From contig DASSOY010000025.1 in the NCBI GenBank assembly GCA_035700025.1, positions 1 to 60,730 on the forward strand: 60,730 bases of DNA, read 5' to 3'. A program made the translations under genes and the position numbers. The notes below the pieces were generated by a model. The model did no database searches. It had not been told where the DNA came from and saw nothing but the letters and a program-made list of their open reading frames with translations. The first letter of the stretch is position 1, and every line of letters begins with the position of its first letter. Of the stretch, positions 15,816-24,316 are shown piece by piece. Source of the stretch: Bacillales bacterium (lineage in GTDB: Bacteria > Bacillota > Bacilli > Bacillales > DASSOY01).

Positions 15816-16498
15816 TGGAGCGCGAGCGGTTTTTGGCGCGCGTGGCCGCAGGCCTCGGGCGCGAGCGGCGACGCGAAGCGGAGCGGCCGGATTGGCGCGG
15901 CCAGCCGCATCAAAGGCTTTATGCGGATGAGAGCGCCGAGGCTTTGGGCGACTTGTTCGAAGAACAATGTCGGTTCATGAAGACGGAAGTGAAACGGACG
16001 TCGCGGGCGGAGCTGGCGGAGGTGCTGGAAAGCACGGCGGCGGAGTATGGCGGCGGGCCGGTGGTCGTGTCGGACGACGAGCGCTACGAGGCGTACGGGC
16101 TCGGCGGCTTTTTGCAACGGGAAGGCGTGAGTGTGTGGGATGACGCGAAAGGGCGCGGGATGATCGAGCTCGCGGAGCGGGCGAAGGTCGGCGTGTCGTT
16201 CGCCGACCTGGCGTTGGCGGAGTCGGGGACGGTGGTCGTCTTCAGCCGGCCGGGGAACGGCCGGACGTTGCATATGCTGCCGGAGAATTACATCGCCATC
16301 ATCCCGAAAGGCCGTCTTGTCCCGAGATTCTCGCAAGCTTCGCGTTACATCCAAGAAAATTTTATCCGAAAAAACGGGGTTCCTTCTTGTGTGAAATTCA
16401 TCTCGGGGCCGTCGAACAGTGCGGACATTGAACTGAAGTCGGTCGTTGGGGTGCATGGACCGGTTCGAGCGGCGTTTTTGCTTGTCGAAGATGCGTGA
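15815..16498 (+). CDS. lutC: L-lactate utilization protein LutC
   Basis: A 227-residue LUD-domain protein, third part of the LutABC complex. The conserved block GVSFADLALAESGTVVVFSRPGNGRTLHMLPENYIAIIP is the same fold found in LutB. It starts at the last base of the lutB stop codon and ends the operon. No LutR-type GntR regulator is visible nearby. Confidence 0.92.
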   Translation: MERERFLARVAAGLGRERRREAERPDWRGQPHQRLYADESAEALGDLFEEQCRFMKTEVKRTSRAELAEVLESTAAEYGGGPVVVSDDERYEAYGLGGFLQREGVSVWDDAKGRGMIELAERAKVGVSFADLALAESGTVVVFSRPGNGRTLHMLPENYIAIIPKGRLVPRFSQASRYIQENFIRKNGVPSCVKFISGPSNSADIELKSVVGVHGPVRAAFLLVEDA

Positions 16499-16604
16499 CG
16501 CGGGATCGTAATCGTTTTGTCAGGAATTTATGCGTAAACTGTCGCACAATTGCAACAAAAAACGGGTATCGAAAGGTAATCCAACCTTTAAAGGGGTGAA
16601 AACG

Positions 16605-17123
16605 ATGGGTTATCACAAGATACTTGTTGCTTTTGACGGTTCTGAAGACGGTGTAAAGGCACTCCGGCATGCGATCGATTATGGGAAAGATCGGAAAGTT
16701 CATTTGGATGTGGTGACCGTCGTAAAGAGTCACCAGCGAGGCGAACACATTCATGCGATTCCCGGCGCGAGTGCGACGATGTTGCAAGGAAGCGAGGCCG
16801 GTCAAATGGCGCCGCGGACGATTAACGCGGAAGCGGAACGGGCCGGTGTTCATCACGAAGTGATGGATGACAAGACGCGGGCGAAAGGGGAGGAAACGCT
16901 GAAAGAGGCGAAAGCGGAACTGGAGGGGACGGCGATTTCGTACGAAACGCACGTGCTCAACGGTGAACCGGCTGATGAAATCGTGGATTTTGCGGTGGCG
17001 CACGAAAACGACTTGATTGTCGTCGGAAATCGAGGGCTGAGCGGCTTGAAAAAGTTAGTGCTCGGCAGTGTCAGCAAGAAAATCGTCTCACGAGCCCACT
17101 GTCCGGTGCTCGTCGTTAAATAA
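16605..17123 (+). CDS. Universal stress protein, UspA family
   Basis: A 172-residue single-domain Usp. It starts MGYHKILVAFDGSEDG with the usual strand-1 motif and ends with the ATP-binding signature VVGNRGLSGLKKLVLGSVSKKIVSRAHCPVLVVK. It is slightly longer than typical because of a hydrophilic insertion around residues 45-95. ATG 16605 follows AAAGGGGTG; an upstream in-frame ATG at 16530 has no ribosome site. It is monocistronic, with a terminator at 17132. Confidence 0.9.
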   Translation: MGYHKILVAFDGSEDGVKALRHAIDYGKDRKVHLDVVTVVKSHQRGEHIHAIPGASATMLQGSEAGQMAPRTINAEAERAGVHHEVMDDKTRAKGEETLKEAKAELEGTAISYETHVLNGEPADEIVDFAVAHENDLIVVGNRGLSGLKKLVLGSVSKKIVSRAHCPVLVVK

Positions 17124-17131
17124 TTCATCAT

Positions 17132-17165
17132 GCTCTTCCCGGCAGTCGGGAAGGGCGTTTTTTTT
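17132..17165 (+). terminator. Terminator after the usp gene
   Basis: A 10-bp stem (17132-17141 with 17147-17156, core CTTCCCG/CGGGAAG, one G-T pair), then GTTTTTTTT. Confidence 0.85.
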
Positions 17166-17263
17166 ATGAATCCGGGGTTCAGGCGGTCTTGCGAACTTTC
17201 CGTCGCATCCGGCTTTCTTTGCTGCTGTTGAATGCAGTTGGGGGTGTTGAAGAAAGTTTCGTC

Positions 17264-17292
17264 GTGTCAGGCTCGCCGTCTTTCGGTATACT
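17264..17292 (+). promoter_or_regulatory. Probable promoter of the NTF2-like gene
   Basis: GTGTCA (17264-17269), 17 bp, TATACT (17287-17292), ending 26 bases before the start codon. Confidence 0.5.
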
Positions 17293-17318
17293 GGGAACTA
17301 GAATGGAGGTGGATCCGC

Positions 17319-17762
17319 ATGACGGAACAAGTCAAGCATGAGGTGTGCCGGTTGTACGAACGACTTTTGCAAAGCTGGAACGATCAAGACGCTGCGGGCA
17401 TGGCATCGTTGTTCACTGGAGACGGCGAGAGTATCGGGTTTGACGGCAGCGAAGGGGTCGGCCCCGGTGAAATCAAGGCCCACTTGCAGCCGATCTTTGA
17501 ACACCACGAAACGGCAAACTATGTTTATAAAATTAAGGACGTCCGCCTTTTAGGGCCGGGGGTGGCCGTGTTGCGGGCGATGGCCGGGATGGTTCCGCCA
17601 GGCAAAACGGATATCAACAGCGAGTTGAATGCGCATCAGACGATGGTGGCGGTTGAGGACGGCGGCAGCTGGATGGTTGCGCTGTTTCAAAACACACCGG
17701 CGCAGTATCACGGCCGGCCGGAGCTTGTCGAGGCGATGACGAATGAATTGCGAGAGGTTTAA
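17319..17762 (+). CDS. SgcJ/EcaC-like NTF2-fold protein (DUF4440 type)
   Basis: A 147-residue protein with the NTF2-like pattern: an N-terminal helix (VCRLYERLLQSWNDQDAAGMASLFTGDGESIGFDG), a helix GPGEIKAHLQPIFEHHETANY, and a beta-sheet ending WMVALFQNTPAQYHGRPE. This is the SgcJ/EcaC group, often annotated as a putative oxidoreductase though its activity is unproven. The ribosome site is GGAGGTG before ATG 17319. A small HTH gene follows 6 bases later. Confidence 0.75.
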   Translation: MTEQVKHEVCRLYERLLQSWNDQDAAGMASLFTGDGESIGFDGSEGVGPGEIKAHLQPIFEHHETANYVYKIKDVRLLGPGVAVLRAMAGMVPPGKTDINSELNAHQTMVAVEDGGSWMVALFQNTPAQYHGRPELVEAMTNELREV

Positions 17763-17768
17763 TGAGCG

Positions 17769-17990
17769 ATGTATTTAACGATAAAAGAAACCGCCGAATA
17801 CTTGTCCATGTCGGAAGCTCAAGTGGAAAGGCTGATCATGCAAGGGAAAATTCGGGCGTTGCACGACGGCGGGGACTATTTAATCTACAAAGAGCAGTTT
17901 AATGCCCATTTGCGGGAAGTAGAGAAGGCGAAAAAGCGGCTGGAAGAAGAACCGCTTCCCGAAGATTGGGACGTGAAGGACGAGGATTGA
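17769..17990 (+). CDS. Small helix-turn-helix protein, excisionase/MerR-like fold
   Basis: A 73-residue protein. Residues 1-50 (MYLTIKETAEYLSMSEAQVERLIMQGKIRALHDGGDYLIYKEQF) form an HTH_17 domain of the excisionase-like MerR fold; the tail is a charged helix ending acidic (EDWDVKDED). It is co-transcribed with the NTF2-like gene. With no integrase or att site in view, excisionase activity is unlikely; a DNA-binding accessory role is the safer reading. Confidence 0.75.
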   Translation: MYLTIKETAEYLSMSEAQVERLIMQGKIRALHDGGDYLIYKEQFNAHLREVEKAKKRLEEEPLPEDWDVKDED

Positions 17991-18064
17991 AAAATAGCGG
18001 AACCGAGCGACCCTATTTTCGGCTGAGACCGTGGAATAGAGTCCTCTCGTTCCGCTATTTTTTC
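17991..18064. terminator. Bidirectional compound terminator
   Basis: A 13-bp outer stem AAAATAGCGGAAC/GTTCCGCTATTTT (17991-18003 with 18049-18061) has A and T runs at its ends, so it can work on both strands. A second stem, GACCCTATT/AATAGAGTC with one mismatch, nests in the loop. It separates the HTH gene from the convergent acetyltransferase gene. Confidence 0.75.
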
Positions 18065-18091
18065 GGATACTCCGAACTCGCCAAAATAACG

Positions 18092-18901
18092 TCACTGCGT
18101 TCCGTTATTTCGCAGCCAAGCGGCTGCGAAGTCGACGAGCGCACGCTGCTCAACGAGTTTCGCGTCGGCGGAGCCGACGCGGCCGGCGCGGACCGTGTGC
18201 GCTTGTTCGAAAGCGGCGCCGATCGCCGGAAAACGGTCTTCGTCGTAGTCGAGTTCGCCGTAGGATTTCCACACTTTGCGACCGTTTTCGAAGATCGGGC
18301 TCCGCTTCGTGACCGGCGCGGCCGCGCCGGAATGATGCTCGGCAAGGTGCATCGACGTGTTGCTGTCGTAGTTCGTGCCGAGCATCAGCACATGGCCGCC
18401 GAGCCGGTACACGGCGCCGAGCGGCGACGCATCGCCGAGTCCGTCATCGAGCGAATGGTTCGCGGTTACGAACTCGGCGTGCTTGCCCCAGGCGGCGAAG
18501 GAATGCACCGGATGGTTGCTGCGCAACACATCCGGAAAGGTACGAAACGCCTCGGCGATCGCGCCGATGAAAAAGGTCGGCGTGATCGCAGGGTCGAACG
18601 CCGGCATTTCTTCGCGGACGGGCGCCCACCACGACTGGGGAATGGGAGGGTTCTCCCATTCCGCGGGGTCGGACAGGTTGGCGCTGTGGGCCGGCATGAT
18701 GAGCGTGCCGTCGGGCGTGAGCACGTCCTGCAGCGCTTGGATGACGGCGACGGGGCCGCCGCACACCCAGCCGAGCGAGCTGAGCGAAGTATGCGCGAGG
18801 AGGGTCATGCCGGGCGAGAGCCCGAGCGCTCGTAAATCCCGGGCGAGGGATTTGCGGGTGCGCGGGGCATCCGCACCGGAAATGGCTTTTTCTTCTGACA
18901 T
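18092..18901 (-). CDS. Aminoglycoside N(3)-acetyltransferase family protein (YokD-like)
   Basis: A 269-residue member of the antibiotic N-acetyltransferase family (AAC(3)), which uses acetyl-CoA. Family blocks: LLAHTSLSSLGWVCGGPVAVIQALQDVLTPDGTLIMPAHS, RSNHPVHSFAAWGKHAEF, DDGLGDASPLGAVYRLGGHVLMLGTNYDSNTSMHLAEH. It resembles the chromosomal YokD-type enzymes of bacilli, so aminoglycoside resistance should not be assumed. ATG 18901 follows AAAGGAAGG; an in-frame ATG at 18991 would run through the upstream terminator hairpin. Confidence 0.85.
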   Translation of the reverse strand: MSEEKAISGADAPRTRKSLARDLRALGLSPGMTLLAHTSLSSLGWVCGGPVAVIQALQDVLTPDGTLIMPAHSANLSDPAEWENPPIPQSWWAPVREEMPAFDPAITPTFFIGAIAEAFRTFPDVLRSNHPVHSFAAWGKHAEFVTANHSLDDGLGDASPLGAVYRLGGHVLMLGTNYDSNTSMHLAEHHSGAAAPVTKRSPIFENGRKVWKSYGELDYDEDRFPAIGAAFEQAHTVRAGRVGSADAKLVEQRALVDFAAAWLRNNGTQ

Positions 18902-18928
18902 CGGGGGTACCTTCCTTTCGCAAACAAT

Positions 18929-18954
18929 AACCCGGGCCGTTGACGGCCCGGGTT
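18929..18954 (-). terminator. Hairpin after the rhodanese operon
   Basis: A perfect 12-bp stem AACCCGGGCCGT/ACGGCCCGGGTT with a 2-base apex. On the minus strand it is followed by ATTGTTTG, a weak T-run. It lies just past the 125-residue gene. Confidence 0.65.
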
Positions 18955-18962
18955 CCTCTAGT

Positions 18963-19340
18963 TTACCAGTTTCGGATCGGTCCGTCGTCAAGGCAGCCGG
19001 GACGGACGAGTCCTTTTAGAAAGTTCTTGCTGACGGGGAGCGTGACCATATGCTCGATCCAATGGTCGCGCTCGCGTTCGGGCAAGCGCACAAAAAACGA
19101 TTCCGCGGTGAGGTGAATGAAAGCGTCGTCCTCGCCGCTGATGCCGAAATCAAAGCTCCAGACGCCGGTTTTTGAGATGCGCCCGGACGTGTCCGTGCGA
19201 ATGATCTTGATCCCGTCTTGTTCCTGGTAGCGATCCAATACGTTCGACTCGAAAAACAGCTGCAGCTTTTCGGGCGTATTTTTTTTCGATAATTCGTTGA
19301 AGAACTGTTTTGCGATCGTGATGTCACTGACTTTTTCCAA
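18963..19340 (-). CDS. Conserved-looking small protein downstream of rhodanese, unknown function
   Basis: About 125 residues if TTG 19340 is the start, which follows the rhodanese stop codon by 8 bases; the frame also stays open further upstream inside the rhodanese gene. The sequence is soluble and mixed alpha/beta (DITIAKQFFNELSKKNTPEKLQLFFESNVLDRY ... FIHLTAESFFVRLPERERDHWIEHM). I do not recognise the family. Coupling to the sulfurtransferase suggests a linked role. Confidence 0.6.
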   Translation of the reverse strand: MEKVSDITIAKQFFNELSKKNTPEKLQLFFESNVLDRYQEQDGIKIIRTDTSGRISKTGVWSFDFGISGEDDAFIHLTAESFFVRLPERERDHWIEHMVTLPVSKNFLKGLVRPGCLDDGPIRNW

Positions 19341-19348
19341 GCCGATCC

Positions 19349-20182
19349 CTACTTCTCGATCGGAACGCCGACCATGCTGCCCCATTCGGTCCACGATCCG
19401 TCGTAATTCCTGACATTTTTATAACCGAGCAATTCATGCAACACGAACCACGTATGCGCCGAACGTTCGCCGATGCGGCAATACGTGATGACGTCTTTGT
19501 CCGGCGTTACTCCTTTGCCGCCGTACAATTCTTTCAATGCGTCTTCGGACTTGAACGTGCCGTCGTCCTCCGTCGCTTGTTTCCAAGGGATGTTGGCTGC
19601 GCCGGGGATGTGTCCGCCGCGTTGCGCCGTTTCCGTCATGCCCGGAGGTGCGATCACTTCTCCCGTGAATTCTTGCGGGCTGCGCACGTCCACGAGCGCC
19701 GTCGCGCTGTTCAAGGCATCCATGACATCCGGCTGCAACGCCCTCAGCGATGGATCAGAAGCTTTTACCGGGTATTCCGTTTTTTCCACGGACGGTACTT
19801 CCGTCGTGTAGTTGCGGTTTTCTTGCTCCCATTTCACGCGGCCGCCGTTGATGAGCTTCACTTTTTCGTGGCCGAACATTTTCAGTTGCCAGTAAGCGAA
19901 CGCGGCAAACCAGTTGTTGTTGTCGCCGTACAATACGACCGTCGTGTCCGGCGTGATGCCCGATTCGCCAAGCAGGTCAGCCATCTGTTCCGGGCTTAAA
20001 ATGTCCCTGCGCACATTGTCGTTCAGCTGGGTCGTCCAGTTCCAGGCGATCGCGCCTTCAATATGTCCCGATTCATATGCACTGTTGTCGACGTCGACTT
20101 CGACGAGTTGGACGTCTTTGTCGCCTTTATGGTCGTCTGCCCATTGCGTAGAAACGAGTGCTTCCGATTGAATTTCAGCCAT
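19349..20182 (-). CDS. Thiosulfate/3-mercaptopyruvate sulfurtransferase (tandem rhodanese)
   Basis: A 277-residue protein with two rhodanese domains. The N-terminal domain (~10-120) is catalytically inactive: it lacks a cysteine in the loop near YGDNNNWFAAFAYW. The C-terminal domain carries Cys235 in YCRIGERSAHTWFVL, the active-site loop that forms the persulfide. It would transfer sulfane sulfur to cyanide or thiols in the cytoplasm; there is no signal peptide. The ribosome site is AAGGAGGTT. Confidence 0.9.
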   Translation of the reverse strand: MAEIQSEALVSTQWADDHKGDKDVQLVEVDVDNSAYESGHIEGAIAWNWTTQLNDNVRRDILSPEQMADLLGESGITPDTTVVLYGDNNNWFAAFAYWQLKMFGHEKVKLINGGRVKWEQENRNYTTEVPSVEKTEYPVKASDPSLRALQPDVMDALNSATALVDVRSPQEFTGEVIAPPGMTETAQRGGHIPGAANIPWKQATEDDGTFKSEDALKELYGGKGVTPDKDVITYCRIGERSAHTWFVLHELLGYKNVRNYDGSWTEWGSMVGVPIEK

Positions 20183-20221
20183 TTCGTGTAAAACCTCCTT
20201 GAAAAATTGAACTTTGATTTC

Positions 20222-20250
20222 AAAATACTACTAAACCGGTGGGATTACAA
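20222..20250 (-). promoter_or_regulatory. Probable rhodanese promoter
   Basis: On the minus strand TTGTAA (20250-20245), 17 bp, TATTTT (20227-20222), about 40 bases before the start codon. Confidence 0.5.
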
Positions 20251-20297
20251 GAGTATTGCTTGATTAGTCGGAACTTTTTATAAAATTGACACCGGAA

Positions 20298-21731
20298 TCA
20301 CAGTCGCGGAGCGCGCCGATGCTTCGTCGCCTGTTCGAACGCGTAAGCCAATTTTATCAAAACGCCTTCCTCAAACGCCCGTGCCGTGAACGTCACCCCG
20401 AACGGCTCCCCTGTCGCCGTGAACCCGCCTGGCACCGTAATCGACGGATACCCGGCTCGCGCCGGCATGTCCGCTCCGAAAATTCGCCGGAAACGCAGCG
20501 CATCGAGCCCGTGCTCCGCCATCGCCCGGTCAATGCCATTTTCCCGCGAATTTTCGATGTCATGGATGCGGCTCTCGAGATACGCCGCCTCCGTCAGCGT
20601 CCCGCTCGTCGCTTCCGCTTCGAGCAGCAACGTCTGCCCGTACTTCAGCACGCTCTCGGCATGCGCCTCGTTATACGCGATCACTTCGCGCAGCGAATGC
20701 GGCTGCCCCGGCGCCAACTTCGCCAGATACGCATTCAGGTCCGCCTTAAATTCGTGCACAAGCACGTCCAGCGTCCACTCGTTCCCCGCGCTCGCTATCG
20801 CGACCGGGTCTACGACCCGCGCGCCCATCCGCTCCAGCTGCGCGATCGCCGCTTCCATCACCTTGCGCTGCTCCGGCTCCAGCTCCTCGAAGCATCCTTC
20901 GCGAACGACGCCAATGCTTGCGCCGTTCATGCCGTTCGCGTCGAGATGCTTCGTGTAGTCTTCGCGCTCGCGCGGCGCCTTCCCCGTCGCCGGATCCTCC
21001 GGATCCGGCCCGGCGAGCGCGCCGAGCAGCAGCGCCGCATCGCGCACCGATCGCGCCATCGGACCTGCCGTGTCCTGGCTGTGCGCGATCGGGATAATGC
21101 CGCTGCGGCTCACGAGGCCGACCGTCGGCTTCACGCCGACAAGCGCATGCGCGCTTGCCGGGCTCAGGATCGAACCCGACGTCTCCGTGCCGACGGCGAG
21201 CGCCGTCATGTTGGCGGCGACCGCCGCCGCCGAGCCTGAGCTCGATCCGCCGGGATCGTGGCGGCAGGGGCCGTACGGGTTCAGCACTTGGCCGCCGCGC
21301 GAGCTATACCCGTTCGGCATGCCTTCCGTCATGAAATTCGCCCATTCGGTGAGATTCGTTTTGCCGAGGATCACGGCGCCCGCTTCACGGAGCTGCTTCG
21401 CGACGAAGGAGTCCTTGGCGGCATACGAATCTTTCAATGCGAGCGATCCGGCACTCGCGTGCATTTTATCGCCGGTATCGATGTTGTCCTTGAGCAGGAC
21501 CGGGATGCCGTGCAGCGGACCGCGAGCACCGCTTTCCGCGCGTTCCGCGTCGAGCGCGGCGGCGATGTCGAGCGCGTCCGGGTTGATTTCAAGGACGGCG
21601 TTGATCGCGGCTCCTTCATGGTTATGCTTTGCGATTTGCTCCATGTAAGCGAGGACGATTTGCTCGCTTGTAAGCTCGCCGGAGGCCATCGCCTTTTGCA
21701 GGTCGTCGACTGACCATTCTGATAGGTTCAT
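20298..21731 (-). CDS. Amidase, amidase-signature (GatA-like) family
   Basis: A 477-residue amidase-signature enzyme with the Ser-cisSer-Lys triad: Lys81 in GIPVLLKDNIDT, the cis-Ser in PGGSSSGSAAA near 163, and the nucleophile Ser near 187 in GTETSGSILSP. It is free-standing and carries no gatB/gatC neighbours, so it is not the tRNA amidotransferase subunit; it is probably a broad-range amide hydrolase. The ribosome site is AAAGGGG. Confidence 0.87.
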   Translation of the reverse strand: MNLSEWSVDDLQKAMASGELTSEQIVLAYMEQIAKHNHEGAAINAVLEINPDALDIAAALDAERAESGARGPLHGIPVLLKDNIDTGDKMHASAGSLALKDSYAAKDSFVAKQLREAGAVILGKTNLTEWANFMTEGMPNGYSSRGGQVLNPYGPCRHDPGGSSSGSAAAVAANMTALAVGTETSGSILSPASAHALVGVKPTVGLVSRSGIIPIAHSQDTAGPMARSVRDAALLLGALAGPDPEDPATGKAPREREDYTKHLDANGMNGASIGVVREGCFEELEPEQRKVMEAAIAQLERMGARVVDPVAIASAGNEWTLDVLVHEFKADLNAYLAKLAPGQPHSLREVIAYNEAHAESVLKYGQTLLLEAEATSGTLTEAAYLESRIHDIENSRENGIDRAMAEHGLDALRFRRIFGADMPARAGYPSITVPGGFTATGEPFGVTFTARAFEEGVLIKLAYAFEQATKHRRAPRL

Positions 21732-21957
21732 TTCTGTTTTCCCCTTTTTTGTTTGTGATGGTGTTCAAACGAATATGTGATCTGATAAAAAACGAGAATG
21801 AATGGGTTCACGATGTTTACAGACATGTGCTCCGCTCAGCAGTTGGAGCGTGATGCGGACGAAATGTCCGCTGCTGCGAAACTTGAAATGTCAGCGGACA
21901 CCATGAATCTCTGTAAAGAAACCGAACACTGATGACGGAGGCGGCGAAAATGCCGGA
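21732..21957. other. Non-coding divergent region with a small hairpin
   Basis: No gene was seen between the amidase start and the 191-bp element. It contains a GCGGAC-gaaat-GTCCGC hairpin (21855-21871) and a nearby partial repeat of the same motif (ATGTCAGCGGAC at 21889-21900). Confidence 0.5.
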
Positions 21958-22148
21958 ATCGCTCATGACAGACGTTATTTCCGGTATAATGCCCGGATTT
22001 GAAATTTATCGCTCACTGGAAGCGCTATTTTCCGGAAAGGGTGGAAATTCGCGAAGAAATTCACGTGAATTCGGGAAATAGCGCTCCTCATGAGCGATTT
22101 CATCTGAAAATCGCCATTTTTAAGAAAATAAGCCTCCTGGTGAGCGTT
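21958..22148 (+). repeat. 191-bp nested double inverted repeat, copy A
   Basis: Direct units start at 21958 and 22008; inverted units end at 22098 and 22148 (spacings 50, 90, 50). Unit pattern: ATCGCKCAY, about six variable bases, then a pyrimidine-rich TTATTTTC end. It lies between the divergent amidase and oxidoreductase genes. Confidence 0.85.
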
Positions 22149-22173
22149 ATTGGCCATCCCAGCGACAATCTTT

Positions 22174-22195
22174 CATGTCCGCCGCAGCGGACATG
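22174..22195 (+). repeat. Perfect hairpin before the oxidoreductase gene
   Basis: CATGTCCGC-CGCA-GCGGACATG, a 9-bp stem with a 4-nt loop, related in sequence to the GCGGAC/GTCCGC hairpin at 21855. No T-run follows. Nothing else recognisable lies between it and 22340. Confidence 0.65.
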
Positions 22196-22340
22196 TTCCA
22201 ATCCGCCCGTCCGTTTTTCCTCCATCTTACACCTGACCCAACCGGCAGGCAACGTACGTCAACTCCCATCACATAGTCTCAACTGACGACTATGTTAAAA
22301 TTGGAAAAAAAGCGAATGGTGAGAGGATGTGAATGCAAAC

Positions 22341-23330
22341 ATGACAAACCAAGTACACTGGGGAATCCTCGGTAACGCCGGAATCGCGCGCAAAGCGCTC
22401 ATCCCAGCGATCCAACGCGCGGACAATGCGAAGCTGTACGCAATCGCGAGCGCGAGCTCGAACGTGGAACAAGCGGCGCGGGAATATGGAGCCGAACAGG
22501 CTTACACCAACTACGAAGCGTTGCTCGAAGATCCGGAAGTGGACGCGGTGTACATTCCGCTGCCGAACGGCTTGCATGCGGAATGGGTGAAGAAGGCGGC
22601 AGCGGCGGGCAAGCATGTGCTGTGCGAAAAGCCAGCGGCGTTGACGGCGGCGGAAGCCGCCGATATGGTCACGGCATGTGAACGCAGCCATGTCCTCTTC
22701 ATGGAGGCGTTCATGTACCGGTTTCATCCGCAGCATGAGAAGGTGCGCGCGCTGATCGCCGAAGGGGCGATTGGCGAGGTGCGCACGATGCGCTCGCGGT
22801 TCAGTTTCACGCTGAACGATGCGGCGAACAACATACGGACGAATCCCGAGCTCGGCGGCGGGGCGCTGTATGACGTCGGCTGCTATTGCATTCATGCCAG
22901 CCGCTATATGCTTGGAAGCGAGCCGACGCACGTGTATGCGCAAGCGAGAATTGACGGCCGGTTCGGCGTCGACATGACGACGAGCGGGCTGCTGACGTTT
23001 GCCAACGGCGTGCAAGCGGCGTTTGATTGCAGCTTTGAGGCGCCGGACGAGGAGTTTTACGAGGTCGTCGGCAGTGAAGGGCGGATTTATGTGGAACGGC
23101 CGTTTCGGCCGGACAAAACGGACGACGGCAACGGACGTATCGTCGTGAACGGGGAAACGCATGTGATTGAAGGCGATGCGTACAAGGCGCAAGTGGAGCA
23201 TTTTTCACGATGCGTACTCGAGCAGACGGAGCCGGTGCATCCGGGAGCAGAAACGGTGAGGAACATGCAGGTGATTGATGCGTGCCGCGAGGCGATGCGC
23301 ACCGGAAACGCGGTGAGCGTTTCGAGGTGA
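22341..23330 (+). CDS. Gfo/Idh/MocA family oxidoreductase
   Basis: A 329-residue NAD(P)-dependent sugar dehydrogenase-like protein. The Rossmann start is VHWGILGNAGIARKALIPAI, followed by the canonical CEKPAALTAAEAADM (Lys of the EKP motif) and the C-terminal GGGALYDVGCYCIHASRY helix with the catalytic-type Asp. Start is uncertain: ATG 22341 is 14 bases from GAGAGG, while GTG 22329 is too close to it. It is the first gene of a sugar sensing and uptake cluster; its last bases overlap the next start (GTGA). Confidence 0.87.
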   Translation: MTNQVHWGILGNAGIARKALIPAIQRADNAKLYAIASASSNVEQAAREYGAEQAYTNYEALLEDPEVDAVYIPLPNGLHAEWVKKAAAAGKHVLCEKPAALTAAEAADMVTACERSHVLFMEAFMYRFHPQHEKVRALIAEGAIGEVRTMRSRFSFTLNDAANNIRTNPELGGGALYDVGCYCIHASRYMLGSEPTHVYAQARIDGRFGVDMTTSGLLTFANGVQAAFDCSFEAPDEEFYEVVGSEGRIYVERPFRPDKTDDGNGRIVVNGETHVIEGDAYKAQVEHFSRCVLEQTEPVHPGAETVRNMQVIDACREAMRTGNAVSVSR

Positions 23331-24316
23331 AACTTTATCGAGGGTTATACGCGGCGCTTGCCGGGTTGCTGGCCGTTTCGTTCGCACTGACGGTGTATTT
23401 TATGATTCGGGGTGTGCAATCGGATGCCGGTTTGGCGAAATCGTCTGAATACGTTCGGCCGCACTATCATTTCGTGCTCATTCCTGAGGAAATGGACAAT
23501 CCGTATTGGCGGTCAGTGCAGAAAGGGGCCGACGCTGCGGCGAAAAAGTACGGCGCCGTTGTCGAGTATCGCGGGCCGGTACAGTCGAATCTTTCCGAAC
23601 ATATAAAAGTAATGCGTGAATCAGTGGCCGCGAAGGTGGACGGCATTCTTACGCAAGGCCTTGATGAACGGGAAGTCGCGGTGATCAATGATGCGATTCA
23701 ACACGGCATTCCCGTCGTCACTGTGGATACAGATTTGCCCGGCAGCCGGAGGCTTGCCTATGTCGGGACGGACAATTATGCGGCTGGGCTGAAAGCCGGC
23801 CGGTATTTGGCGAAGGCGACCGGCGGGCTGGCGAAAGTCGGCATCGTCACCGGAAGTTTCGAATCGACGGGGCAGCGGCTGCGCGTGAAAGGGTTTCGCG
23901 ACGCGGTGGCGGAGATTCCCGGGATTGAAGTGGTTGCCGTTGAATCGTCGCAGATTTCACGAGTGCAGGCGGCCGAGAAAGCTTATAAAATTTTCCGGGA
24001 GCACCCGGAAGTGAATGCCTTTTTCGGGACGAGCGCGCTCGACGGGATCGGGATCTCCGCTGCGGCGCAAAGTCTCGGCCAGTCGAAAACGGTGTTCTTG
24101 CTCGCTTTTGATGCGGTCGAGGACACGCTCACTTTAATGAAGGACGGCAAGATTGACGCGACGATTGTTCAGAAGCCTTACGAAATGGGGTATGAAAGTG
24201 TGAGGCTGATGGTGGAAATCGTCAACGGCAAACCGGTGACGGAACGACACGTAACGCCGGTGAACATTGTGCTTCCGGCGGACTTGCCGCTTTCGCGGAA
24301 GGCGGAACGCCGATGA
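23327..24316 (+). CDS. Membrane-anchored periplasmic-binding-type sugar sensor
   Basis: A 329-residue protein with an N-terminal membrane anchor (LYAALAGLLAVSFALTVYFMI) and a Peripla_BP_4-type ribose/xylose-binding fold (HFVLIPEEMDNPYWRSVQKGADAAAKKYG; GIPVVTVDTDLPGSRRLAYVGTDNYAAG). No permease partner follows; instead a sensor kinase gene overlaps its end (ATGA). This is the arrangement of AraP/XylFII, binding proteins that present a sugar to a YesM/LytS-type kinase. Start GTG 23327 overlaps the previous stop. The sugar is unknown. Confidence 0.82.
   Translation: MKLYRGLYAALAGLLAVSFALTVYFMIRGVQSDAGLAKSSEYVRPHYHFVLIPEEMDNPYWRSVQKGADAAAKKYGAVVEYRGPVQSNLSEHIKVMRESVAAKVDGILTQGLDEREVAVINDAIQHGIPVVTVDTDLPGSRRLAYVGTDNYAAGLKAGRYLAKATGGLAKVGIVTGSFESTGQRLRVKGFRDAVAEIPGIEVVAVESSQISRVQAAEKAYKIFREHPEVNAFFGTSALDGIGISAAAQSLGQSKTVFLLAFDAVEDTLTLMKDGKIDATIVQKPYEMGYESVRLMVEIVNGKPVTERHVTPVNIVLPADLPLSRKAERR

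Noticed and set aside
17769..17990. Prophage or integrative-element excisionase
   Set aside because: The HTH fold fits, but no integrase, att repeat or phage gene is near, and the gene is coupled to an NTF2-like gene.
18092..18901. Acquired aminoglycoside resistance gene
   Set aside because: The sequence resembles chromosomal YokD-type proteins, base composition matches the surroundings, and there are no mobile element signs.
20286..21239. Long plus-strand frame opposite the amidase gene
   Set aside because: Arg/His-rich translation typical of the antisense of a GC-rich gene; no ribosome site; the minus-strand amidase is intact.
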